Assembly (NCBI RefSeq): GCF_002211305.1 | Contig: NZ_LOKW01000003.1 | Span: 217,918 to 281,917 of the forward strand | Reading direction: 5' to 3' | Source: Rhizobium sp. R634 | Lineage (GTDB): Bacteria; Pseudomonadota; Alphaproteobacteria; Rhizobiales; Rhizobiaceae | DNA length: 64,000 bases | Shown here: positions 46,529-54,025 of the stretch, piece by piece | Layout of the letters: the number at the start of each line of letters is the position of its first letter | Position numbering within the stretch: position 1 is the stretch's first letter | Position numbers and translations under genes: made by a program | The notes under the pieces: model-generated | The model's input: the letters and a program-made list of their open reading frames with translations, nothing else | The model's database searches: none | Told to the model about the DNA's origin: nothing

Positions 46529-47508
46529 GCCCTCACCTCCAGTCCGAAGGTGGGACCGGCGGTGCGGATGATCGTATCGATATCCGAAAGGGCCGGAGTG
46601 AAGCCGAGTTCCATCTGCGCCCTTGCAGTATTGGCAAAGAGGATCGGCGGATCGCCGATGCGCCGCGAGCGATAACGGACGGGAACTTCCCGGCCGGTCG
46701 TACGGCGGATCGCTTCGAGAATCTCACGGACCGATGTGCCGCGGCCGGAGCCGAGATTGAGGCTGAGCGAGCCGCCGTCCGCCATCAGATGATTGACAGC
46801 GGCAAGATGCGCCTGGGCGAGATCGCTGACATGGACATAGTCGCGGACACAGGTCCCGTCCTCGGTCGCATAGTCGGTGCCGAAGATATCGAGCCTTTCC
46901 AGCTTGCCGGCGGCCGCGAGAAGGGCGCGAGGAATGAGATGGGTCTCCGGGAAATGACGTTCGGCGAGCTCGCCGTCCGGATCGGCTCCGGCCGCATTGA
47001 AATAACGCAGCGCTGCGAAGCGGATGCCATAGGCGGCGGCGAAATCCTCGAGCGCCATCTCGAAGATCAGCTTGGTGCGCCCATAGGGATTGACCGGATG
47101 CTGCAGGCTTTCCTCGCATATCGGCAGCGAGTCGGGAACGCCATAGGTGGCGCAGCTGCTCGAAAAGACGATCCGCTCGATATCCTGATCGAGACAGGCT
47201 TCGAGCAGCGTGAGGCTGCCGACGACATTGTTGCGGTAATATTTTCTCGGCATGTCGACGGATTCGCCGACATAGGCATTGGCACCGCAATGAATGACGC
47301 AATCGGGAGAAAATTCCGCCATCGTCCGCCGCAGCGCGGCGGCATCGGCGAGTTCGCCCCGAATGAGCGGGCCCCAACGTACGCTGTCGGCATGCCCCGT
47401 CGAGAGATTGTCGTAGGTGACCGGCACCATGCCGGCGCGCGACAATGCTTTGCAGATATGACTGCCTATGAAACCGGCGCCGCCGGTAACCAGAATGTAG
47501 CGGGGCAT
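46525..47508 (-). CDS. uxe: UDP-sugar 4-epimerase (UDP-xylose/UDP-glucose 4-epimerase type)
   Basis: A 327-residue extended short-chain dehydrogenase/reductase of the GalE group. The NAD-binding TGGAGFIGSH is at residues 7-16, catalytic serine/threonine in SSSCATYG, and the Y-x3-K motif in NPYGRTK near residue 145. VRDYVHVSDLAQAH is the family signature. Its place after a UDP-glucuronate decarboxylase gene matches Uxe of S. meliloti, reported as a bifunctional UDP-xylose/UDP-arabinose and UDP-glucose/UDP-galactose epimerase. A plain GalE function is the alternative. The ATG at 47508 is one base after the upstream stop; the ATG at 47541 is less likely. Confidence 0.87.
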   Translation of the reverse strand: MPRYILVTGGAGFIGSHICKALSRAGMVPVTYDNLSTGHADSVRWGPLIRGELADAAALRRTMAEFSPDCVIHCGANAYVGESVDMPRKYYRNNVVGSLTLLEACLDQDIERIVFSSSCATYGVPDSLPICEESLQHPVNPYGRTKLIFEMALEDFAAAYGIRFAALRYFNAAGADPDGELAERHFPETHLIPRALLAAAGKLERLDIFGTDYATEDGTCVRDYVHVSDLAQAHLAAVNHLMADGGSLSLNLGSGRGTSVREILEAIRRTTGREVPVRYRSRRIGDPPILFANTARAQMELGFTPALSDIDTIIRTAGPTFGLEVRA

Positions 47509-47509
47509 C

Positions 47510-48532
47510 TCATATCGCCTCCGCCTTTTCCTCGCCGGCAAGCACGCCGTCGAAATAATCGACGGTGCGCGCCAGGCCGGTTTCGAGGCCGACCAGGGGC
47601 TGCCAGTCCAGTTCGGTCATGGCCTTGGAAATATCCGGCCGCCGCTGGCGCGGATCGTCGGTGACCCTCGGCAGGTGGACGATCCTGGAGCGCGAATTCG
47701 TCAGCTCCAGAATGATTTCCGCCAGCCGGCGAACGGTGATCTCGAGCGGATTGCCGAGATTGATCGGTCCGATGCATGCGCTGCCGGCGGCCGAAAACCG
47801 AAGGAAACCTTCGACGAGATCGTCGACATAGCAGAAGGAGCGGGTCTGCTCGCCATCGCCATAGATCGTCAGGTCGTCATTGCGCAGGGCCTGGACGATG
47901 AAGTTGGAGACCACCCGGCCGTCATCCAGACGCATGCGCGGCCCATAGGTGTTGAAGATGCGGCCGACCTTGATGTCGACGCCGTAGGTCCTGTGATAAT
48001 CGAAAAACAGGGTTTCGGCACTGCGCTTGCCTTCATCGTAGCAGCCGCGCGGCCCGATCGGATTGACGTTGCCGCAATAGGTTTCGCGCTGCGGGCTCTG
48101 GTTCGGGTCGCCATAGATCTCGGAGGTCGACGACTGAACGACCGTCGCGCCGGTCTTGCGCGCGCAATCCAGGGTGTTGACGGCACCGAGCACATTGGTG
48201 AGCAGCGTGCCGACCGGATCCCGCTGATAATCGGGCGGGGAGGCGGGAGAAGCGAAGTTGAAGATGAGCGACGCTTCGATATCGAAGGGCTGGCGAACAT
48301 CGTGATCGACGATGTGGAAACGGGCGTTCGACAGAAGGTGATCGACGTTCGAACGGCGACCGGTGGAAAAATTGTCGAGGCATATGACGCGGTGGCCGCG
48401 GTGCAGAAGTCTCTCGCAGAGGTGCGAACCGAGGAAGCCGGCCCCGCCATTCACAAGCACCGTACGCACCCCCTGCAGCGCCGATACCTTCGATATTTCA
48501 GAATAGCCTTCGCTGGGAACGAAACTACGCAT
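47510..48532 (-). CDS. uxs1: UDP-glucuronate decarboxylase (UDP-xylose synthase)
   Basis: A 340-residue extended SDR enzyme: UDP-glucuronate to UDP-xylose + CO2. It has NAD-binding NGGAGFLGSH at about 28-37, the active-site tyrosine and lysine in GCYDEGKRSAE, and the decarboxylase hallmark YGPRMRLDDGRVVSNF. FNFASPASPPDYQRDP is also typical of UXS. It carries a short N-terminal extension of about 20 residues. It is the first gene of the polysaccharide operon, with a 366-bp AT-rich promoter region upstream. Confidence 0.92.
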   Translation of the reverse strand: MRSFVPSEGYSEISKVSALQGVRTVLVNGGAGFLGSHLCERLLHRGHRVICLDNFSTGRRSNVDHLLSNARFHIVDHDVRQPFDIEASLIFNFASPASPPDYQRDPVGTLLTNVLGAVNTLDCARKTGATVVQSSTSEIYGDPNQSPQRETYCGNVNPIGPRGCYDEGKRSAETLFFDYHRTYGVDIKVGRIFNTYGPRMRLDDGRVVSNFIVQALRNDDLTIYGDGEQTRSFCYVDDLVEGFLRFSAAGSACIGPINLGNPLEITVRRLAEIILELTNSRSRIVHLPRVTDDPRQRRPDISKAMTELDWQPLVGLETGLARTVDYFDGVLAGEEKAEAI

Positions 48533-48898
48533 TACAAACTCCTTCCCATGTATTTAGTCTTTTGATTTGTTATGCACTCATATCCTCCTTATCCGTCCTG
48601 GATATTCATTTTACTGACTATCCAAAAATGAATAACTTTTGAGTTATTCTTCGGATAACTGATTTACTATTAAAATGATAAGACGTTTGCTGCCGCGGTC
48701 AACTTCAAAAAGTGCAAGTATCCAAAATAATTACGCAACTATTCTTAAAAGTAACAAATGATTAATCATTCCGAACCATCTTATGCTATAAGATCTTCCA
48801 GCCTCATCTCCAGCTTCACTCAATGAAGCTAAGATACGAAGGAGCGTGAGGGGGCGGCCGGTCTTGCATCCGGAAGCCCCATGTGCGAGGGATTTGCC
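48533..48898. promoter_or_regulatory. AT-rich divergent regulatory region with several palindromes
   Basis: This 366-bp gap separates the uxs1 operon (minus) from a small exported protein gene (plus). It holds TATTCATTTT (48603-48612) with AAAATGAATA (48625-48634), and the overlapping GAATAACT-TTTG-AGTTATTC (48630-48649). The 14-bp perfect palindrome AATGATTAATCATT is at 48757-48770, and a hairpin AGCTTCA-CTCAA-TGAAGCT at 48812-48830 in the probable leader of the small gene. TATGCTATAAGAT near 48782 could supply a -10 box. AT content is much higher than in the surrounding genes. No coding sequence seen. Confidence 0.55.
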
Positions 48899-49213
48899 AT
48901 GTTGAAAAATCAGGATGAAGCGCGACTGAAAAGCCGGCGCCTCCGCTTGGCGGTGTGCGTATGGGGAACGGCCCTTCTTGCGATCGGACCGATGTCATGC
49001 TCGGCCGTCGACGACGATGTCGCCGTGGTCGCGAAAAAGGCGATCGTCGTGGCCGAAGCGCCGCGCGCTCCGAAGGCCTATGCCTATCCCGCCGACCGGC
49101 CCGCCCGCCCGGCTGCGGCGACGGCCGCAACCTATCACGGCTCGGCGCCCTATATCTGTTCGCCAAGCGGCTTCGGACAGAAGTCGCGCTGCTTTGCGCG
49201 TCCTTCGATCTGA
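48899..49213 (+). CDS. Small exported protein (104 aa)
   Basis: A 104-residue protein with a signal-peptide-like N-terminus (RLAVCVWGTALLAIGPMSCSA). A proline/alanine-rich middle (APRAPKAYAYPADRPARPAA) and a C-terminal block (PYICSPSGFGQKSRCFARPS) with two cysteines follow. Short rhizobial exported proteins ending in a similar SPSGFGQ..C motif are familiar to me, but none has an assigned function. The ATG at 48899 has GAGGG upstream; an ATG at 48881 is a weaker choice. A hairpin lies in its leader. Divergent from uxs1. Confidence 0.65.
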   Translation: MLKNQDEARLKSRRLRLAVCVWGTALLAIGPMSCSAVDDDVAVVAKKAIVVAEAPRAPKAYAYPADRPARPAAATAATYHGSAPYICSPSGFGQKSRCFARPSI

Positions 49214-49295
49214 GCCTGCCGCAAGTTCCTTACGGCTTTAAATGCCTCACATCTTTCGCGCCGCCTGAAAGCGTGCGGCGCTGCCAGGCATTGCA

Positions 49296-50078
49296 TCAGT
49301 TGCGCCAGCGGGCCGACATGTCGTCTTCGCCGACGGGATGCTCGTTGAAGAAGCGGGACGCTGCTTCCGTGCGGTTGCGGACGTTCATCTTCTTATAGAT
49401 GTTGCGGACGTGAACCTTCACGGTGTTTTCCGAAAGATGCAGCTTGTCGGCGATGATCTTGTTCTGCGTTCCCTTGCATATGAGATCCAGGATCTGAACT
49501 TCCCGGGTCGTCAAAGCGGAGATGCTGTCGCGCCGTAGCTTGAGCGCATTGCTGCGCGCCGCATCGACCGATTTCGTCTGATAGAGAGAAGGCTCCAGCT
49601 GAGCGTTCTTGTTGGTCAGACGATTGAGAAGCGCTGACGGAAAATGCTCGCCGCCCTTCATCAAGAGATCCACCGCGGCCATGAAGACATCGAGCCGCAG
49701 GTTGAGCGGCAGGACACCGTCGATGATCCTTGCTTCAACCAGCCGGCTGACATAGGGTTCGAGCATATCGATTGCCTCGACGACGAGACCGATCGAGGTT
49801 TCCGGGTGGTTTTCGCGGAGGGCCTGCAGCGCTTCGTGCAGTTCGGGACCGGGTATATGGTAGAATAAAACCAGCTTCATATCGCTGGTATCTTTTTCCA
49901 ATACCGGTTTTGTACTCGATATGCTTGCCACTTCACAGTTTGGAAATTTCTTTGACAGTGCCTCCACCATGCATTCTGAAAACAGATCTGCCTTGGCGAC
50001 CACTGCGATAGTATCTCCTGAAGGACCTAACTTCCTCCCCTGGTCCGCATTCTCCATTCCTGAGCCTGTCATGAACAT
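49296..50078 (-). CDS. LuxR/NarL-type regulator with degenerate receiver domain
   Basis: A 260-residue regulator. The C-terminal domain (about 185-250) is a clear LuxR/GerE helix-turn-helix (SALTTREVQILDLICKG, NKIIADKLHLSENTVKVHVR, NIYKKMNVRNRTEAA). The N-terminal 140 residues have receiver-like order. At the phospho-acceptor strand the protein reads KLVLFYHIPG, with no aspartate where LxxLDxxxPG is expected, and acidic-pocket residues are absent near the start. Control by phosphorylation is thus unlikely. The ATG at 50078 follows GGGGAGGCGTAT. It stands between the aps operon and the secretion operon and could regulate either. Confidence 0.85.
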   Translation of the reverse strand: MFMTGSGMENADQGRKLGPSGDTIAVVAKADLFSECMVEALSKKFPNCEVASISSTKPVLEKDTSDMKLVLFYHIPGPELHEALQALRENHPETSIGLVVEAIDMLEPYVSRLVEARIIDGVLPLNLRLDVFMAAVDLLMKGGEHFPSALLNRLTNKNAQLEPSLYQTKSVDAARSNALKLRRDSISALTTREVQILDLICKGTQNKIIADKLHLSENTVKVHVRNIYKKMNVRNRTEAASRFFNEHPVGEDDMSARWRN

Positions 50079-50914
50079 ATACGCCTCCCCTAGCGTTACA
50101 CTTTACTCAGACGTTCAGCGATGGCGGGTACTCAATATTATGAAATGTCAGACCCGGACGTCACCGCCTTATTTTTTAGACATTTCTTAATTATGTTAAT
50201 ACGGATTGAGAAGGAAGGAAATGGCCCAAACTAATTAGTTTTTGGGAGTGAAACCATCGAAATACAATGTATCGGTTGCATTTCTACTAGAACAGATACT
50301 TAAGGGCTACATCCAGCCTCTTAAAGAGTAACCGGCAGGATGTAGTATTTCAGTACATTTTATCATGATTCCGTCATACCGGACGAGATTAAATCGAGAC
50401 GGAAGACACTCGAGATTCCTTCTCGCCGAGGCCGCGACCGCTACAACTCCGGGTTCTTCTCGGTTCAGAGTACCCACGGCCGGTCATGGAGCGCCCCCCA
50501 AGCGACTGAAGGACGAGTGGATCATCAGGCACCATATGTCCTGCCTTAGCCCGAATTGATATCTATCGAAACCGTAGTTTTTCCAGCAATCTGTGATCGT
50601 CTCCAAGTGGAGACATGGAAGAGCCAGGTATCGTCATGTCTTTTTCTTTACACGGCCTTCTCTGAGGGAAGTCAACAAAAAGCAAGCATGAAAATTCCAT
50701 ATCCGCTCTTGGATATGGGACTGGATATGTGCGGCCTTGTACTGAGTGCGTACGTTCCCAATACCAATTTGATCAACAAACCGCGACGAAACCGCAGATG
50801 ATTAGTATCGACTCCATCTGCCGATTTTAACCGTATCGGAGCGAGCGCGAGCAAAATCCCATTTGAGATGAGAGGGATTTCGAAAAGCTGCTCCGGTTTT
50901 TCTGGAGAACTGCA
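50079..50914. other. 836-bp AT-rich intergenic region with palindromes
   Basis: No convincing gene: two short frames (64 and 81 codons) lack ribosome sites and coding character. Structure seen: GAAATGTC (50142-50149) inverted at 50179-50186; AAACTAATTAGTTT, a perfect 14-bp palindrome, at 50228-50241; CTACATCCAGCC (50307-50318) pairing with GGCAGGATGTAG (50334-50345) at 11 of 12 positions around a 15-nt loop. These lie between the LuxR-type gene and the repeat-protein gene and are candidates for regulator binding or a small RNA. A ribosome site for the downstream gene is present as TGGAGAACTGCA. Confidence 0.5.
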
Positions 50915-51835
50915 ATGGCTGACGTCTATAAGCATGACAAGATCGGGGCGCTCGCCGACGGCTTTGCCAACAGCGCCGTCAATTCAACGGAAGTCGACGA
51001 CGGCTCCACTGGCTATGTCGGCGTTGCCAATGGCGACAATCGCGACAACCAGGACAACAGCGTCGATGTCGCCGTGACGGCCGATATTTCCGCCAACAAC
51101 GGCGACAACCGCGACAACGACTACGACTGGAGCTACGACAGCGACGACGACACCAAGACGATCACCGACACAGACACGAAGACCATCACGGACACCGACA
51201 CGAAGACTATAACGGACACCGATACCAAGACTATCACGGACACTGATACCAAAACCATCACGGATACCGATACCAAGACCATCACGGATACGGACACCAA
51301 GACGGTCAGCGACAGCTACAACACCTCCGACAGCTTCAACAAGACGGATACGGACTTTGCCGTTCTCGAAGACGTCAAGGACTTCGACAACCTCGGCATT
51401 GCCGGAGGCGACCTCACCTTCAACATCGGCGACGATTTCTCCTTCACCCTGGATGTCGACAGCATCCTCAACAACTCGCTCGGCGGCGCAGGCAACGACA
51501 GCGGCTTCAGCGCCGTGCAGGCAAACCATCTGGCCGACCAGGACGATGCCTGGAACGTCAGGATGGACAACGCCGGAGCCAACAACAATCTGAACTCCAA
51601 CGGCGGCACAGCCGACAGTGCGGAAGGCATGGAGATGGACGGCAGGCGCTGGGATCTCGACGCCGGCGACGACGCCAGCGGCTCGAGCGCAGCCGATGCT
51701 TCGGCAATCCTTGCCAATTCCGGCTTCCACCTCGAGCTCGTTCAGGGTGCGAACCTGCTGAGCAACACTGTCGACTCCAGCGTCATCGGCGGCAATTCCA
51801 CTACCTCCGACGTGGGCGAAGATACTGGCACCTGA
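50915..51835 (+). CDS. Acidic octapeptide-repeat protein, probable type I secretion substrate
   Basis: A 306-residue very acidic protein (Asp, Asn, Thr, Ser rich, no cysteine, no signal peptide). Residues 80-127 are six perfect copies of TKTITDTD, followed by a decayed copy TKTVSDSY. On both sides Asn/Asp-rich segments with GDNRDN occur twice. The C-terminal half contains alternating hydrophobic and polar residues (DLTFNIGDDFSFTLDVDSIL). The composition fits an extracellular, Ca2+-binding or adhesive protein, and the location just ahead of a type I exporter suggests export by it. Function unknown. A strong hairpin follows the gene. Confidence 0.75.
   Translation: MADVYKHDKIGALADGFANSAVNSTEVDDGSTGYVGVANGDNRDNQDNSVDVAVTADISANNGDNRDNDYDWSYDSDDDTKTITDTDTKTITDTDTKTITDTDTKTITDTDTKTITDTDTKTITDTDTKTVSDSYNTSDSFNKTDTDFAVLEDVKDFDNLGIAGGDLTFNIGDDFSFTLDVDSILNNSLGGAGNDSGFSAVQANHLADQDDAWNVRMDNAGANNNLNSNGGTADSAEGMEMDGRRWDLDAGDDASGSSAADASAILANSGFHLELVQGANLLSNTVDSSVIGGNSTTSDVGEDTGT
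51152..51319 (+). repeat. Tandem 24-bp coding repeats (7 copies)
   Basis: Units start at 51152 and repeat every 24 bp: six encode TKTITDTD and the last (51296-51319) is diverged. The DNA of the units differs at synonymous positions, so the peptide rather than the DNA is conserved. This suggests selection on the protein repeat instead of a very recent duplication. Confidence 0.9.
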
Positions 51836-51859
51836 CACCGACCTCCAAAGACCAAGACC

Positions 51860-51887
51860 AGCTGCACCGGCTCCAGCCGGTGCAGCT
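51860..51887 (+). terminator. Strong 12-bp hairpin between the two repeat-protein genes
   Basis: AGCTGCACCGGC and GCCGGTGCAGCT form a perfect stem around TCCA, 25 bp after the stop. Only TTGACTGC follows, not a U-tract, so it may be a partial terminator, an mRNA 3'-end stabiliser or a processing site rather than a full stop. Confidence 0.6.
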
Positions 51888-51979
51888 TGACTGCTTGAGA
51901 ACGTTTTGACGACCACACCGCGGCTCCTGCGAGGAGGCGCCCCAAGGCCGATCGTCATCTCGAATGGGAGGGCCGAACC

Positions 51980-53998
51980 ATGCATGTCGAGAAGATTTCG
52001 GAGATCATTGCGCATTTCATCGGTCTCTTCGAAATGACCACCGATGAGATGAGGGCGCGCATCAAACATGCCGAGGGACAACGTCCCGACGTGGATGGGC
52101 CGGCTCTGCCGGATCAGGAGGCTTTTGCGACTGCCTTCTCTTCGGTTTTCCAGCTCAAGGATTACGATCCCGGCATCGCCTACAAAAGCGGCAGCTACGA
52201 TGTCGATTTTAGTCCCTCGCGCCATGTGGGCCGCGTCTTCGAAGAGAGCCTCGAGAAGCTGGCGGCGATTGCCGCGAAGGATATTCCCTTATCGCATTTC
52301 GGCTCGCCCGACGATATTGAGCTGTCCGACGAGCCGGAGCTGACCGTCCATGCCGGGCCTGGCTCGTCGATCAGCCATGTCCTGCAGGTCAACGTGCTTT
52401 ACGACGACGACTATCTCGACATGACCGACGGCGTCCATGCTGGGCGAGACACCAGTTTCGTCATCGAGCGGCTCGCCGATTTCAGCAGCGAGGCCGAGAT
52501 ATTCACGCCTTTTGCGAGTCTTCATCGGACCGATACCTATGAGGGCGCTTTGAAGATCGCCGAGGATCTCCAAACTTATATCCAGAATGCTAAGAACAGC
52601 GATGTGACCTCGCTCGATTCAGACGTGACGCATGATTTCGTCACCGTCGATCCCGAGGTCAACGCGCCCTTCATCAACGGCAAGATCGAGACCGAAATAC
52701 CCGTCCTTGACGATTTCTTGCCCGACCGCGGGCTTGCCAAGCCCGAGGAGGAGCCCGACGACAGCAATTCGTCCGTCGAGCAGAACGACCCTGCCGGCAA
52801 CAGCCTTGAGGTGACGGCCGGCGCGAACGTCGTCGTCAACATCGCCTCGGTGATCAATACCGGCGTCATTGCTTCAGTATCCGCGGTGATGGGCAACTAT
52901 CACCAGATCGACGCGGTCTCCCAGGCGTTCGTTTACACCGACAATGACAAGATCGACGCGGCGCTGCACTCATCCGGCCATTCGGCCGAGGAAGCGGGAA
53001 CGATCGCCAAGAATATCGCCGTCTTCGAACAGAGCACCTTCGAACCATCGAAGCATGCCGAACCCGATCCTGCCGATCCGACCTTCCCGAACAGCTGGCG
53101 CGTCAGCGTCATCGAGGGCGACGTCTCCTTCGTGCAGTGGATCGAGCAGTATCAGTTCGTCACTGACAACGATACGATGACGGTCACCACCTCCGGGTCG
53201 GAGGCCACGGTGCTGACCGGCGGCAATACCGCGATCAACTTCTCCTCCTTTTTTCAGATGGGCTTGCAATATGATCTGGTGATCATCGGCGGCAATGTGC
53301 TCGACATCAACAGCATCACGCAGATCTCGCTGCTTTACGACAATGACTGGGTGCGGGCGGAGGACGACCTCGATCCCGGCGCCGACATACAGACGGGCAA
53401 CAACCTCATCTGGAATTTCGCCTCGATCCACAATGTCGGGACGGGAGCGCCGTTCGAGGTCATGCCCGACTACATGTACGAGACGCAGAAGGCGATCGAG
53501 GACCGCGATCCCAACATGCCGGAAGGGTTGCCGTTCGATGCCAACTTCCAGGGATATGCCGGGCTCAATGTGCTCTACATCACCGGCAATCTCTATGACA
53601 TGACCATTATTAAGCAGGTCAGCATCCTCGGCGATTCCGACGATGTCACTCAGGCGGCGTCGACGCTTCTCCAAACCAATCCCGATGCAACGATTACCAT
53701 CGACACCGGCAGCAATGCGGTCGTCAACATCGCGGAGATCGTCGACTACGACAGTTTCGGCCAGACGACCTACCTGGCGGGGCAGCTCTATTCGGACGCC
53801 ATCCTCATTCAAGGCGGGCTGGTGGAGCATGACACGACACAGCCGCAACCGATCGACGACAGGCTCGCCAACGAAGTCATCGCCTTCCTCGACGACGACA
53901 TTCCGTCGAGTTCCGACGATGCAGTGATCAATGCAGGCAATGACCTCTCATGGTCGTCGGCGCACCCGGCCGACGTCATGCAGGCGGTGGTCGCCTGA
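51980..53998 (+). CDS. Large Asn-rich repeat protein, probable type I secretion substrate (672 aa)
   Basis: Unrecognised 672-residue acidic protein without signal peptide or cysteines. From about residue 130 to the end a motif recurs: G-x-N-x-hydrophobic-N-x-A/S followed 20-40 residues later by a tyrosine/glycine strand and Q-h-S-h-L-x-D-x-D. Examples are GANVVVNIASVINTG, GGNTAINFSSFFQMG, GNNLIWNFASIHNVG, GSNAVVNIAEIVDYD, and ITQISLLYDNDWV, IKQVSILGDSDDV. This resembles a beta-solenoid-like surface protein. The C-terminus (DVMQAVVA) is short and hydrophobic, as in type I signals. The ATG at 51980 follows GGGAGGG, and the exporter gene starts 27 bp after the stop. Function inferred only from context. 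Confidence 0.75.
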   Translation: MHVEKISEIIAHFIGLFEMTTDEMRARIKHAEGQRPDVDGPALPDQEAFATAFSSVFQLKDYDPGIAYKSGSYDVDFSPSRHVGRVFEESLEKLAAIAAKDIPLSHFGSPDDIELSDEPELTVHAGPGSSISHVLQVNVLYDDDYLDMTDGVHAGRDTSFVIERLADFSSEAEIFTPFASLHRTDTYEGALKIAEDLQTYIQNAKNSDVTSLDSDVTHDFVTVDPEVNAPFINGKIETEIPVLDDFLPDRGLAKPEEEPDDSNSSVEQNDPAGNSLEVTAGANVVVNIASVINTGVIASVSAVMGNYHQIDAVSQAFVYTDNDKIDAALHSSGHSAEEAGTIAKNIAVFEQSTFEPSKHAEPDPADPTFPNSWRVSVIEGDVSFVQWIEQYQFVTDNDTMTVTTSGSEATVLTGGNTAINFSSFFQMGLQYDLVIIGGNVLDINSITQISLLYDNDWVRAEDDLDPGADIQTGNNLIWNFASIHNVGTGAPFEVMPDYMYETQKAIEDRDPNMPEGLPFDANFQGYAGLNVLYITGNLYDMTIIKQVSILGDSDDVTQAASTLLQTNPDATITIDTGSNAVVNIAEIVDYDSFGQTTYLAGQLYSDAILIQGGLVEHDTTQPQPIDDRLANEVIAFLDDDIPSSSDDAVINAGNDLSWSSAHPADVMQAVVA

Positions 53999-54025
53999 CC
54001 TTAAGAGTATTGCGAAGGAATGATG

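Noticed and set aside
50365..50801. Two short plus-strand frames (64 and 81 codons) in the gap before the secretion operon
   Set aside because: No ribosome sites, no family resemblance and irregular composition; more likely non-coding regulatory DNA.
51152..51319. Possible CRISPR array
   Set aside because: The 24-bp units are contiguous with no spacers and are in frame within a coding sequence.
50984..52225. 413-codon minus-strand frame across the repeat-protein genes
   Set aside because: Val/Ala/Gly-rich antisense of the Asp/Thr repeats; ribosome sites and the exporter context favour the plus-strand genes.
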